Under the pieces are notes generated by a model. The model did no database searches and was not told the origin of the DNA. It was given only the letters and a program-made list of their open reading frames with translations. This document shows, piece by piece, positions 25,453 to 33,666 of a stretch of DNA of 64,000 bases. The DNA comes from Pseudomonas sp. GD04019. GTDB taxonomy: Bacteria > Pseudomonadota > Gammaproteobacteria > Pseudomonadales > Pseudomonadaceae. The stretch lies in NCBI RefSeq assembly GCF_029837695.1, contig NZ_JAOEEA010000008.1, positions 1-64,000 of the forward strand. The letters are read 5' to 3'. Position 1 is the stretch's first letter, and each line of letters starts with the position of its first letter. The position numbers and the translations under genes are program-made.

Positions 25453-26291
25453 AAGCTTCCGGACGGCATTTGCAATTGACCGGCGGGGCTAGGGTCTGTC
25501 TGGGCGATCTCGCCAGCCTCCGTGGAAAGTTTTCGGGTTCGGTCTTCTTGGTAGCTTCCGGGCCCTCGGTTTCCCAGTTCCCGATGTCGCACTATCGTGA
25601 TTGGCCAATGCTGGCGATGAACGGTTCCATCCAGCGCTTCCTCGAAGAAGGCATCAGCCCGCTGTTCTATCTGTGTGACGACAAAGGAGTTGCCCAACAT
25701 AAGGGGCAGGCGGTCGCCGATGGTATTCGTCATTCACGATATGCTGCGCTGGGGCTTTCCTCTCTGGAACAGGTGGCACTAAATAGCCCGGATGCGTTGT
25801 GCAAGGAAGAGCTTTTTCTGCTCGAGCGGGTCAATCGCCTGCGTGGACAGGCTGAGCTATCGGATCGGCTTTTCGCCTGGAGCAACCGTCGCAACCCGGA
25901 CATTTCGGTGAACTGGTCTCTGCTGCACCAGAAACGCAACCGTATTGGTTTTAGTCGTGATCTCTGCCAAGGCTATTTTAATGCGAGGACCATCGCTTAT
26001 GCGGCCCTGCAGATGGCCTGTCACCTGGGGTTCAGTCGGGTATTCATGGTCGGGGTGGACATGAATCCGGCACATGGGCACTTCTACGACCCTGAAGGCA
26101 AGGTGATACCGAGCCGGCTGGCCGACGACTGGGATGACTACATTCGCCCGAGCTTCGATCTGCTGAAGGAAAAGGTGTTGGGGCCGGGCTTTCAGGTGTT
26201 CAATCTTTCCCAGCAGAGCCGCATTCCTGAGTCACTGGTGCCCAGGCTGGCTTGGGATCAATTGGATGCTGCGCTGCAAGCTGCAAGTTGA
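25437..26291 (+). CDS. DUF115/GT42-like protein, candidate ulosonate transferase
   Basis: 284-residue protein with the order of motifs found in GT42 sialyltransferases and DUF115 proteins: VFLVASGPSVSQFP (about 36-49), a strand-turn LAMNGSIQRFLEEG, the helix-strand pair ARTIAYAALQMACHLGFSRVFMVGVDM (about 182-208, quoted in part: FSRVFMVGVDM) and PAHGHFYD. GT42 enzymes use CMP-activated sugar acids, which fits a CMP-ulosonate made by the neighbouring enzymes. Assignment is by motif pattern, not by search. ATG 25437 follows GAGG at 25424 and overlaps the end of the waaL-like gene. It is the last gene of the cassette's coupled run. Confidence 0.7.
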   Translation: MLVGIEASGRHLQLTGGARVCLGDLASLRGKFSGSVFLVASGPSVSQFPMSHYRDWPMLAMNGSIQRFLEEGISPLFYLCDDKGVAQHKGQAVADGIRHSRYAALGLSSLEQVALNSPDALCKEELFLLERVNRLRGQAELSDRLFAWSNRRNPDISVNWSLLHQKRNRIGFSRDLCQGYFNARTIAYAALQMACHLGFSRVFMVGVDMNPAHGHFYDPEGKVIPSRLADDWDDYIRPSFDLLKEKVLGPGFQVFNLSQQSRIPESLVPRLAWDQLDAALQAAS

Positions 26292-26382
26292 TGCAGGAGC
26301 GTATGCCAGGAAGTATAAAATCTAGGTGATTTATCTGGCCGGGGGCGAAAGTGTGTGTTAGGGGCTCAATGGTTGGCTCTAG

Positions 26383-26571
26383 CGTGCGCTGATCGAGGAT
26401 ATCGAAAGCATCCCTGGCGGGCTGGCGTTGCTGGGCATAGGAGCACTGCTCAATCGGCGCTTCTGCGAGCAGATGCGAGATCCTGAGGTCGTCCATGTGC
26501 TTGGAACCGATGTCCATTCGTGGGCCCTTGGGTATGCACGCTGGAATCTGCTGGTGTCCGGTCTGTGCTGA
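26383..26571 (+). pseudogene. decayed C-terminal gene fragment
   Basis: The 303-base space between 26292 and 26594 has no intact gene, but the plus-strand frame from 26383 to the TGA at 26569-26571 reads as 62 codons of protein-like sequence (IPGGLALLGIGALLNRRF, then VVHVLGTDVHSWALGYARW) with no start codon and stops at 26359 and 26380 just upstream. The codon use resembles the neighbours. I do not recognise the family. It looks like the tail of a gene mostly deleted when the cassette was installed. Confidence 0.45.
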
Positions 26572-26594
26572 TAATGAGCTTGCGTGCCTGAACC

Positions 26595-27197
26595 TCAATC
26601 GCTTGCTTGGTATAGCGCCAGCAGCCGGTCGAGGGGAAAACGTTCCAGTTTGCGCCGCTGCAAGTAGCTGCGCAGGTGTTCGAAGTTGCGGCGGATCAGG
26701 CCACGGTTCAGCGGGAACGGATAGCAACGCAGATCCAGTACGTCGATCAGCCCGAACTGGCCAGGTGCAATCAGCAAAATGTTGCCAAGGTGAAGGGAGC
26801 GAAAGTATACGCCCTGGCAGTGTAGCAGGCGGAAGAAGCTTGCCAGCGCTGGCAGCTCCAGTGCTAGCCTCGGGTCATCATTGCGCAGCAGTTGTTCCAG
26901 CGACTCGCCTGGTAGGGGGGCGTAGAGGCAGGCGCTGAGCCCTTTGCGGCGGTTGAGCCAGAAAATCTCGCTGATGTCTGGGGTGGCGACGCCCCGCGCG
27001 CGCAGGCGCTCGGCGTTGTGGCGAAAGCGCCGGGCAGCGGGCCACAGGCGCGATTGCAAGAGCGGGCGTCGGGTGTGGAATATCTTCAGGAAGCGGCCAT
27101 CGGAGAGCGCCACTACCTTAGGGCCGCGGGCGTCCCGCTCTAAAACCCTGCCGCTGGCTAGCCAGCTTTCCAGTTCCTGCGCTGTTACAATCCGCAT
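26595..27197 (-). CDS. small kinase-fold protein of LPS locus
   Basis: 200-residue protein matching the position and kind of PA4998 of P. aeruginosa, a small Bud32/InaA-like kinase fold implicated with the core kinases. Visible are GRFLKIFHTRRP (ATP-site Lys, about residue 38), a catalytic-loop-like GVYFRSLHLGNILL, in which Ser-Leu-His replaces the usual HxD, and LIDVLDLR with the metal-binding Asp. AGAGGAA precedes the ATG. It is the only minus-strand gene of the core region and is divergent from msbA, with only about 20-35 bases between the starts. Confidence 0.8.
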   Translation of the reverse strand: MRIVTAQELESWLASGRVLERDARGPKVVALSDGRFLKIFHTRRPLLQSRLWPAARRFRHNAERLRARGVATPDISEIFWLNRRKGLSACLYAPLPGESLEQLLRNDDPRLALELPALASFFRLLHCQGVYFRSLHLGNILLIAPGQFGLIDVLDLRCYPFPLNRGLIRRNFEHLRSYLQRRKLERFPLDRLLALYQASD

Positions 27198-27232
27198 CTC
27201 GTTCCTCTAGCCAGTCTATGGTGCCTCTCCGC

Positions 27233-29059
27233 ATGGCCAATTCTACCCAGCAATCCAGCCTTAAGGTTTACCTGCGATTGCTGAAATACGTGGTGCCCTA
27301 CTGGGGGCTGTTCGCCATCAGTATCCTGGGTTTTCTGATTTTTGCCTCCACGCAGCCCATGCTGGGCTACATACTCAAGTTCTTCGTTGACGGTTTGAGC
27401 AATCCGGATGCGGGTTTCTTCGCCACGGTTCCCTACCTCAAGGACTACGCCTGGCTTGCCGAGCTCAAGCTGCTGCAGGCGGTGCCGCTGTTGATCGTGC
27501 TGATCGCGGTTTGGCAGGGGCTCGGGTCCTATCTGGGCAACTACTTCCTGGCCCGGGTCTCGATGGGGCTGGTGCAGGACCTGCGCATCGCCCTGTTCAA
27601 TAATCTGCTGACGTTGCCCAACCGCTACTTCGACAACCACAATTCCGGCCATCTGATTTCCCGCATCACCTACAACGTGACCATGGTGACGGGCGCCGCC
27701 ACCGACGCGATCAAGGTGGTCGTGCGTGAAGGGATGACGGTGTTGTTCCTGTTCGCCAGTCTGCTGTGGATGAACTGGAAGCTGACCCTGGTCATGCTGG
27801 CCATCCTACCGGTGATCGGTGTGATGGTGGGCAGCGCCAGCAAGAAGTTTCGCAAGCAGAGCAAGAAGATCCAGGTGGCCATGGGCGATGTCACCCATGT
27901 GGCCTCCGAGACCATTCACGGCTATCGCGTGGTGCGCAGTTTCGGCGGGGAAGGCTATGAGCAAGAACGCTTTAGGGCGGCCAGCGAGGCTAACAAGGAC
28001 AAGCAGCTGCGCATGGTCAAGACCAGCGCGGTCTACACCCCCAGCCTGCAGCTGGTGATCTACAGCGCCATGGCCGTGTTGATGTTCTTGGTTTTGCTGT
28101 TGCGTGGAGATGCTTCTACCGGTGATCTGGTGGCCTACATCACGCTTGCCGGTCTTTTGCCCAAGCCGATCCGCCAGTTGTCCGAGGTCAGCTCCACCAT
28201 TCAGAAGGGGGTGGCAGGCGCGGAAAGCATCTTCGAGCAGCTCGACGAGGAGCCCGAGGTCGATCACGGCACTCAGGAGCGCGAGCGGGTCAGCGGCCGT
28301 CTGGAAGTGCGCAACCTGAGCTTCCAGTATCCGGGTGCGGAAAAGCCGGTGTTGCGCGACATCTCCTTCGTCGCCGAGCCGGGCCAGATGATCGCCCTGG
28401 TCGGCCGCTCCGGCAGTGGCAAGTCGACCCTGGCGAGCCTGATCCCGCGTTTCTATCACCATGAGCAGGGGCAGATCCTGGTCGACGATCTGGATGTCGA
28501 GGAATATCGCCTGCGCAACCTGCGCCAGCACATCGCCCTGGTCACCCAGCACGTCACCCTGTTCAACGACAGCGTGACCAACAACATCGCCTATGGCGAT
28601 CTCGCGGGCGCTCCGCTCGAGCAGGTGCGCCAGGCGGCCGAGGCCGCCTATGCGTCCGAGTTCATCGACAAGCTGCCGCAGGGCTTCGATACCCTGGTCG
28701 GCGAGAACGGCGTGCTGCTCTCGGGTGGCCAGCGTCAGCGCCTGGCCATCGCTCGTGCGCTGTTGAAGAACGCTCCGCTGCTGATTCTCGACGAGGCCAC
28801 TTCGGCGCTGGATACCGAGTCCGAGCGGCACATCCAGGCTGCCCTGGATCAGGTAATGAAGGGGCGTACCACGCTGGTCATCGCCCATCGCCTGACCACC
28901 ATCGAGAAGGCCGACCTGATTCTGGTGATGGACCAGGGCGAGATCGTCGAGCGCGGCAGCCACGCCGGGCTGCTGGCGCAGAACGGCTACTACGCGCGTC
29001 TGCATGCCAAGCAGTTCGAAGATGGTGGCGAGCAGCCGCTGGAGCAGGAGTCCGTGTAA
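27233..29059 (+). CDS. msbA: lipid A/LPS flippase, ABC transporter MsbA
   Basis: Homodimeric ABC exporter that flips core-lipid A across the inner membrane. Six transmembrane helices occupy residues about 15-310, followed by a nucleotide-binding domain with Walker A GRSGSGKST (about 388), signature LSGGQRQRLAIARA, Walker B LLILDEATSALD and the H-loop IAHRLTTIE. Length 608 residues from MANSTQQSSL at 27233; an in-frame ATG at 27218 would add five residues, and neither has a clear ribosome site. The start lies close to that of the divergent kinase-like gene, so its promoter must overlap that gene's coding sequence. Confidence 0.94.
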   Translation: MANSTQQSSLKVYLRLLKYVVPYWGLFAISILGFLIFASTQPMLGYILKFFVDGLSNPDAGFFATVPYLKDYAWLAELKLLQAVPLLIVLIAVWQGLGSYLGNYFLARVSMGLVQDLRIALFNNLLTLPNRYFDNHNSGHLISRITYNVTMVTGAATDAIKVVVREGMTVLFLFASLLWMNWKLTLVMLAILPVIGVMVGSASKKFRKQSKKIQVAMGDVTHVASETIHGYRVVRSFGGEGYEQERFRAASEANKDKQLRMVKTSAVYTPSLQLVIYSAMAVLMFLVLLLRGDASTGDLVAYITLAGLLPKPIRQLSEVSSTIQKGVAGAESIFEQLDEEPEVDHGTQERERVSGRLEVRNLSFQYPGAEKPVLRDISFVAEPGQMIALVGRSGSGKSTLASLIPRFYHHEQGQILVDDLDVEEYRLRNLRQHIALVTQHVTLFNDSVTNNIAYGDLAGAPLEQVRQAAEAAYASEFIDKLPQGFDTLVGENGVLLSGGQRQRLAIARALLKNAPLLILDEATSALDTESERHIQAALDQVMKGRTTLVIAHRLTTIEKADLILVMDQGEIVERGSHAGLLAQNGYYARLHAKQFEDGGEQPLEQESV

Positions 29060-29061
29060 GC

Positions 29062-29086
29062 GTGCCGTCCCGAGCGCGGACGGCAC
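29062..29086 (+). repeat. 9-bp hairpin after msbA
   Basis: GTGCCGTCC (29062-29070) and GGACGGCAC (29078-29086) are perfect complements around a 7-base loop, three bases after the msbA stop. No T-run follows, so it may be a weak terminator or an RNA-stabilising stem. Confidence 0.4.
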
Positions 29087-29155
29087 CTGTCATCGGTAGT
29101 TCCCTTGCGGGCCGGCGCTGTTCGGGCGAGCGGGGGCCGGCCGGCGGGACTCGCA

Positions 29156-29164
29156 TGCTATGAT
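29156..29164 (+). promoter_or_regulatory. extended -10 promoter of hldE
   Basis: TGCTATGAT is an extended -10 (TGn-TATGAT), 44 bases upstream of the hldE start. It implies that hldE is transcribed independently of msbA. Confidence 0.5.
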
Positions 29165-29207
29165 CCGCGGCGATTTTATTGCTGCCCCTGTCGAGAGTTC
29201 AGTGTCC

Positions 29208-30629
29208 ATGAAGCTGTCCATGCCCCGTTACGATCAAGCCCCCGTTCTGGTGGTGGGCGATGTCATGCTCGACCGTTACTGGCATGGCGGCACGTCGCGC
29301 ATTTCCCCGGAGGCGCCGGTGCCGGTGGTCAAGGTCGAGCAGATCGAGGATCGTCCGGGCGGCGCCGCCAACGTCGCGCTGAACATCGCCGCCCTCGGCG
29401 CGCCGGCTCTGCTGGTTGGCGTGACCGGTGAGGACGAAGCCGCCAACAGCCTCACCGATAGCCTCAACGCCGCCGGCGTGCGTGCGCACTTCCAGCGCAT
29501 CGACGACCAGCCGACCATCGTCAAGCTGCGGGTCATGAGCCGTCACCAGCAACTGCTGCGCATGGACTTCGAAGAGCCCTTCCGCACCGATGCCGCCGCC
29601 CTGGCCAAGGACGTCGACAGCCTGCTCGCCGGGGTCAAGGTGTTGGTGCTGTCCGACTACGGCAAGGGCGCGCTGCAGAACCACCAGGCGCTGATCCAGC
29701 TGGCCCGCGCCCACGGCATCGCCGTGCTGGCCGACCCCAAGGGCAAGGATTTTTCCATCTACCGCGGCGCCAGCCTGATCACCCCCAACCTCAACGAGTT
29801 CGAGACCATCGTCGGCCATTGCGCCGACGAGGCCGAGCTGGTGGCCAAGGGCGCCAAGCTGATGCGCGAGCTGGAGCTGGGCGCGCTGCTGGTGACCCGC
29901 GGCGAGCATGGCATGACCCTGCTGCGCCCGGACCACGCACCACTGCACCTGCCGGCCCGCGCCCGCGAAGTATTCGATGTGACCGGCGCTGGCGACACGG
30001 TGATCTCCACTCTGGCCGCCTCCATCGCCGCCGGCGAGGAGCTGCCACAGGCCGTGGCCCTGGCCAACCTGGCCGCCGGCATCGTGGTCGGCAAGCTGGG
30101 GACCGCCGCCATCAGCGCCCCCGAACTGCGTCGTGCGGTGCAGCGCGAGCAGGGCTCCGAACGCGGCGTGCTGGGCCTGGAGCAACTGCTGGTGGCCATC
30201 GAGGACGCCCGCGCCCATGGCGAGAAGATCGTTTTCACCAACGGCTGCTTCGATATCCTGCATGCCGGTCACGTGACCTATCTGGAGCAGGCCCGCGCCC
30301 AGGGCGATCGCCTGGTGCTGGCGGTCAACGACGACGCCTCGGTATCGCGCCTCAAGGGCCCCGGCCGGCCGATCAACTCGGTGGACCGGCGCATGGCCGT
30401 GCTCGCCGGCCTCGGTGCGGTGGACTGGGTGGTGAGCTTCAGCGAAGACACCCCGGAGAACCTGCTGCGCGCGGTACAGCCGGACGTGCTGGTCAAGGGT
30501 GGCGATTACGGCATCGAGGGCGTGGTGGGCGCCGATATCGTGCGCGCCTATGGCGGCGAGGTGCGGGTGCTGGGTCTGGTGGAGAACAGCTCGACCACCG
30601 CCATCGTCGAGAAGATCCGCAGCAAGTGA
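29208..30629 (+). CDS. hldE: bifunctional heptose 7-phosphate kinase/heptose 1-phosphate adenylyltransferase
   Basis: Supplies ADP-heptose for WaaC and WaaF. The N-terminal half is a PfkB/ribokinase fold (VLVVGDVMLDRYWHGG, RPGGAANVALN, FDVTGAGDT near residue 260); the C-terminal half is a nucleotidyltransferase with the motif FTNGCFDILHAGHVTYL near residue 344 and VKGGDYG. Length 473 residues. The ATG at 29208 (MKLSMPRYDQAPVL) is chosen because it matches the P. aeruginosa protein and lies downstream of the -10 element; an upstream ATG at 29160 overlaps that element. Confidence 0.96.
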   Translation: MKLSMPRYDQAPVLVVGDVMLDRYWHGGTSRISPEAPVPVVKVEQIEDRPGGAANVALNIAALGAPALLVGVTGEDEAANSLTDSLNAAGVRAHFQRIDDQPTIVKLRVMSRHQQLLRMDFEEPFRTDAAALAKDVDSLLAGVKVLVLSDYGKGALQNHQALIQLARAHGIAVLADPKGKDFSIYRGASLITPNLNEFETIVGHCADEAELVAKGAKLMRELELGALLVTRGEHGMTLLRPDHAPLHLPARAREVFDVTGAGDTVISTLAASIAAGEELPQAVALANLAAGIVVGKLGTAAISAPELRRAVQREQGSERGVLGLEQLLVAIEDARAHGEKIVFTNGCFDILHAGHVTYLEQARAQGDRLVLAVNDDASVSRLKGPGRPINSVDRRMAVLAGLGAVDWVVSFSEDTPENLLRAVQPDVLVKGGDYGIEGVVGADIVRAYGGEVRVLGLVENSSTTAIVEKIRSK

Positions 30630-30634
30630 CAGTC

Positions 30635-30655
30635 GCGGCCACCCTCGGTGGCCGC
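30635..30655 (+). terminator. hairpin downstream of hldE
   Basis: GCGGCCACC and GGTGGCCGC form a perfect 9-bp stem around CTC, six bases after the hldE stop, followed by a T-rich but imperfect stretch (ATCCTCTTT). It is a likely terminator between convergent hldE and the next minus-strand gene. Confidence 0.6.
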
Positions 30656-30662
30656 ATCCTCT

Positions 30663-31568
30663 TTACCCGGCCAGACGGCCGGGTTCCTTCTCCGCCTGAT
30701 TCAGGCGTGCCTGCCAGTCCTTCCAGCGGATGCGCTCGTCGCGCACCAGCCAGCCGTCCTGGGCGGCAAAGCTCTCGGAGAGCCAGATACCGCGCGTGCT
30801 GGTCGGCAGCAGTGTGCCCTTGCGCAGGGTGAACAGCTCGGCGCCAGGTTTGCCGTGCTGCAGCGGTAGCAGGTAGATATCCGGGCGGCGGCGCTCCAGG
30901 CGCGCCACCAGCTCCGCGCCCTCCATGCGCTCATCGACATGGAACAGGCTGGGCTGGCGGCAGTCCTTCGGCAGCTCCAGGCGCAAGTCGTAAACCAGCT
31001 GCAGCGAGGCGGTGGGCAGGTGCACATAGGCACGCGGGCGTTCCATCAGCATCAGGTTGCCGCATTGCACCGGCCGCGCGGCACCGGACAGCGGGCTGAG
31101 GCGAAAGTGGTCGCTCTCGCGGTAGCGCAGCGCGCCCTGGTAAGGCGCAGGCAGCCAGGTGTCGGCGTAGCGGCCGGCCAGCCAGGTGCCGTCGTTCTCG
31201 ATCAGGCATTCCTCGGCCACTTCCTGGATGGCGGTGAGCAGCGGCAGGTTCATCTCGTGGGTTGGCACGTAGCCGGAGATCAGCTTGAGAACCACGTCGC
31301 CGCGATCCGGGCGCTGCTGGCGCACCAGCAGCCAGTAGTCGCGGCCCTGCCAGGCCAGGGTCAGGCGTACCGAGATGCCGAGATTGGCCAGCTCCAGGGC
31401 GAAGCGCTGGTTGTCCGCGAGTTGCACCGGGCGACGCCGTTCGAGCATCTGGGCGAAGTTCAGCGGCAGGCCGAGGCCGCGATAGCTGAGTGCGTCCGCG
31501 CTGGCCTCGACATGTAGCGGCAGTGTCTTGAAATGACCCGGTGCTTTGCGGGCCAGCAGTCTCGACAT
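30663..31568 (-). CDS. conserved hypothetical protein of Pseudomonas
   Basis: 301-residue soluble protein with no motif I can assign. Pseudomonas homologues are often labelled 'metal ABC transporter ATPase', but no Walker A or ABC signature is present, so I do not accept that name. It is rich in hydrophobic beta-like stretches (RLTLAWQGRDYWLLV, MLMERPRAYVHLP) without a signal peptide. GAGGAG precedes ATG 31568. It sits alone between hldE and the aldo/keto reductase operon. Confidence 0.75.
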   Translation of the reverse strand: MSRLLARKAPGHFKTLPLHVEASADALSYRGLGLPLNFAQMLERRRPVQLADNQRFALELANLGISVRLTLAWQGRDYWLLVRQQRPDRGDVVLKLISGYVPTHEMNLPLLTAIQEVAEECLIENDGTWLAGRYADTWLPAPYQGALRYRESDHFRLSPLSGAARPVQCGNLMLMERPRAYVHLPTASLQLVYDLRLELPKDCRQPSLFHVDERMEGAELVARLERRRPDIYLLPLQHGKPGAELFTLRKGTLLPTSTRGIWLSESFAAQDGWLVRDERIRWKDWQARLNQAEKEPGRLAG

Positions 31569-31651
31569 ATCGGCTCCTCGGTCGGCAGCCGTGCGGCTGC
31601 GGCGGATGGATGGGGCATGCGAGGTTCAGAGCGCGCCCAGAGCCCTGCAGT

Positions 31652-32449
31652 TTAGCCGCGGATCACCGCAGCGGCGGTGGCCGCGTTTGCCGCCAGATGT
31701 TGCGGGTTGATGGTGCCGACGATGGCGGCGGTGACGCCGGGGTGGCCGAACACCAGCTCGAAGCTGGCGCGCACCGGGTCTTCGCCGGCGAGTACCGCAT
31801 GCCCGCTGGCCAGGGCTTTCTTGACCAGGATGCCCTTGTGGTGAGCGGCGGCGTGGTCGAGCACGGCGCGCTCACCCTGCTCGGCCAGGTTGTAGGTGAC
31901 CATGGCGCAGTCGCCTTGCTGCAGAGCCAGCAGGCCGCCGTCCACGGTCTTGCCGGAGAGGCCGAAGGCGCGGATCTTGCCCTCGCGCTTGAGCTCGGCC
32001 AGGGTCTCGTACACCCCGCTGTCGCGCAGGATGGCGACATCGTTGCCGTCCGAATGGACCAGCAGCAGGTCGATGCGGTCGGTTTCCAGGCGCTGCAGGC
32101 TGCGCTCCAGGGAATAGCGCGCATGACGCGGCGAGAAGTCGAAGCTGGACTGGCCGCCGATGAATTCCTCGCCGACCTTGCTGACGATCACCCAGTCCTC
32201 GCGCTGGCCGCGCAGCAGCGGACCTAGGCGCTCCTCGCTGACACCATAGGCCGGCGCCGTGTCGATCAGGTTGATGCCCAGGCCGCGCGCCTGGTCGAGC
32301 AGGGCGCGGGCGGCGGCGTCATCGGGAATGGTGAAGCCGTTGGGGTACTTCACGCCCTGGTCGCGGCCCAGCTTGACCGTGCCCAGGCCCAGCGGCGAGA
32401 CGATCAGGCCGCTGTCGCCCAGCGGGCGGTGCAGGTCGTGCAGGCTCAT
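31652..32449 (-). CDS. aldo/keto reductase
   Basis: NAD(P)H-dependent reductase of the AKR superfamily, 265 residues. The (beta/alpha)8 barrel shows SPLGLGTVKLG at the start, INLIDTAPAYGVSEERLG with the catalytic Asp and Tyr, VSKVGEEF with the Lys and LLVHSDG with the His; the C-terminal cofactor loop is less typical. The ATG at 32447-32449 follows GGAGGAG; an upstream ATG is less well placed. It overlaps the stop of the preceding FAD enzyme by four bases, so the two form an operon. Substrate unknown. Confidence 0.88.
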   Translation of the reverse strand: MSLHDLHRPLGDSGLIVSPLGLGTVKLGRDQGVKYPNGFTIPDDAAARALLDQARGLGINLIDTAPAYGVSEERLGPLLRGQREDWVIVSKVGEEFIGGQSSFDFSPRHARYSLERSLQRLETDRIDLLLVHSDGNDVAILRDSGVYETLAELKREGKIRAFGLSGKTVDGGLLALQQGDCAMVTYNLAEQGERAVLDHAAAHHKGILVKKALASGHAVLAGEDPVRASFELVFGHPGVTAAIVGTINPQHLAANAATAAAVIRG

Positions 32450-33621
32450 GGCAGTAGCTCCTCCCACACCGGCTTGGCCAGCGGCGGGCGCGGCAGTTCG
32501 GGCAGCGGAGCGTTGCCACCAGGCTGGATGCCGTCGCGCTGCAGCGCCGCAATGACCCGGTCACTGAAGTCCGGCGACAGTGCCAGCTTGGTCGGCCAGC
32601 CCACCAGCAAACGGCCTTGGTCGGCGAGGAAGGCGTTGTCCGGACGCACCAGGCCGGACTGCGCCGGTTCGGCGCGGTCGACGCGCAGGGTGGCCCAGCG
32701 CGCGCTGGACAGGTCGACCCAGGGCAGCAGATCGCCCAGCTCCTTCTGTGCGGCGCGGATCTGCGCCGCTTCGTCGCGGGCCACGCCATCGGCCTCGGCG
32801 ATGTCGCCGCCGAGGTACCACACCCACTGGCCGTCGGCGGCCGGGTGGCTGGTCACGGTGATGCGCGGCTTCGGCCCGCCGCCCAGGCAGTGGGCGTACA
32901 GTGGCTTCAGGCTCGGGCCTTTGACCAGCACCATGTGTAGCGGGCGCAGTTGCTGCCTGGGTTGTTCCAGGCCAAGGCTGGCGAGCAGCTCGGCATTGCC
33001 CGAGCCGGCACTGAGCACGATGCGCTGGGCGCGGATCTCGCGGCCGTCGATCTGCAGGCCGATCAGCTCCTGACCCTCACGCAGCGGCGCGATCTCGCGA
33101 GCGGCCAGCAGGCTGTCGCCGGCCAGTTTGGCCAGGCGGGCGATCAGGCTGGGCACGTCGAGCACCAGCTCGGCCAGGCGGTAGACCTTGCCCTTGAATT
33201 TGGGGTGTTGCAGCGCCGGCGGCAGCTGGTCGCCCTTGACCTGGTCGACCCGGCCGCGCACCGCTTTGCTGGCGAAGAAGCTGGTCAGGTTGCCGGCCAG
33301 GCTGCCGGGCGACCACAGGTAATGGGCCTCGGACAACAGGCGCACGCCGGACAGGTCCAGCTCGCCATGGCCGGCCACGGCCTCGCGCCAGCGCTGCGGC
33401 ATGTCGGCGATGGCTTCCGAGGCGCCGGTCAGCGCGCCGTGCAGGGCGTACTTGGCGCCGCCATGGATGATGCCCTGGGACTTCAGACTCTGTCCGCCGC
33501 CGAGACTGGCGCTTTCCACCAGAACGGTGGAGTAGCCGAGCTGGCGCAGGCGGGCATTGAGCCAGAGGCCGGCGATGCCGCCGCCGACGATCAGGATATC
33601 GGTGCTGAGGGATTGGGACAT
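32446..33621 (-). CDS. FAD-dependent oxidoreductase (DAO family)
   Basis: 391-residue glycine-oxidase/D-amino-acid-oxidase-like flavoprotein. The N-terminal FAD site is TDILIVGGGIAGLWLNAR with the ribose-binding VLVES strand end, followed by GQSLKSQGIIHGGAKY. It has no signal sequence, so it is cytoplasmic or peripheral. First gene of a two-gene operon with the aldo/keto reductase; counterpart of PA4991. The reaction is not predictable from sequence. Confidence 0.87.
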   Translation of the reverse strand: MSQSLSTDILIVGGGIAGLWLNARLRQLGYSTVLVESASLGGGQSLKSQGIIHGGAKYALHGALTGASEAIADMPQRWREAVAGHGELDLSGVRLLSEAHYLWSPGSLAGNLTSFFASKAVRGRVDQVKGDQLPPALQHPKFKGKVYRLAELVLDVPSLIARLAKLAGDSLLAAREIAPLREGQELIGLQIDGREIRAQRIVLSAGSGNAELLASLGLEQPRQQLRPLHMVLVKGPSLKPLYAHCLGGGPKPRITVTSHPAADGQWVWYLGGDIAEADGVARDEAAQIRAAQKELGDLLPWVDLSSARWATLRVDRAEPAQSGLVRPDNAFLADQGRLLVGWPTKLALSPDFSDRVIAALQRDGIQPGGNAPLPELPRPPLAKPVWEELLP

Positions 33622-33666
33622 GCCGGGGCTCGCTGTGGAACAGGCGCGCAGTATAACCCGCGTCCG

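Noticed and set aside
26200..26727. A 175-codon minus-strand frame bridging the gap between the cassette and the small kinase gene.
   Set aside because: It overlaps two real genes at its ends, lacks a ribosome site, and the central part is better explained by the plus-strand decayed fragment.
30663..31568. Naming this gene a metal ABC transporter ATPase, as homologues are often labelled.
   Set aside because: No Walker A, Walker B or ABC signature is visible in the protein.
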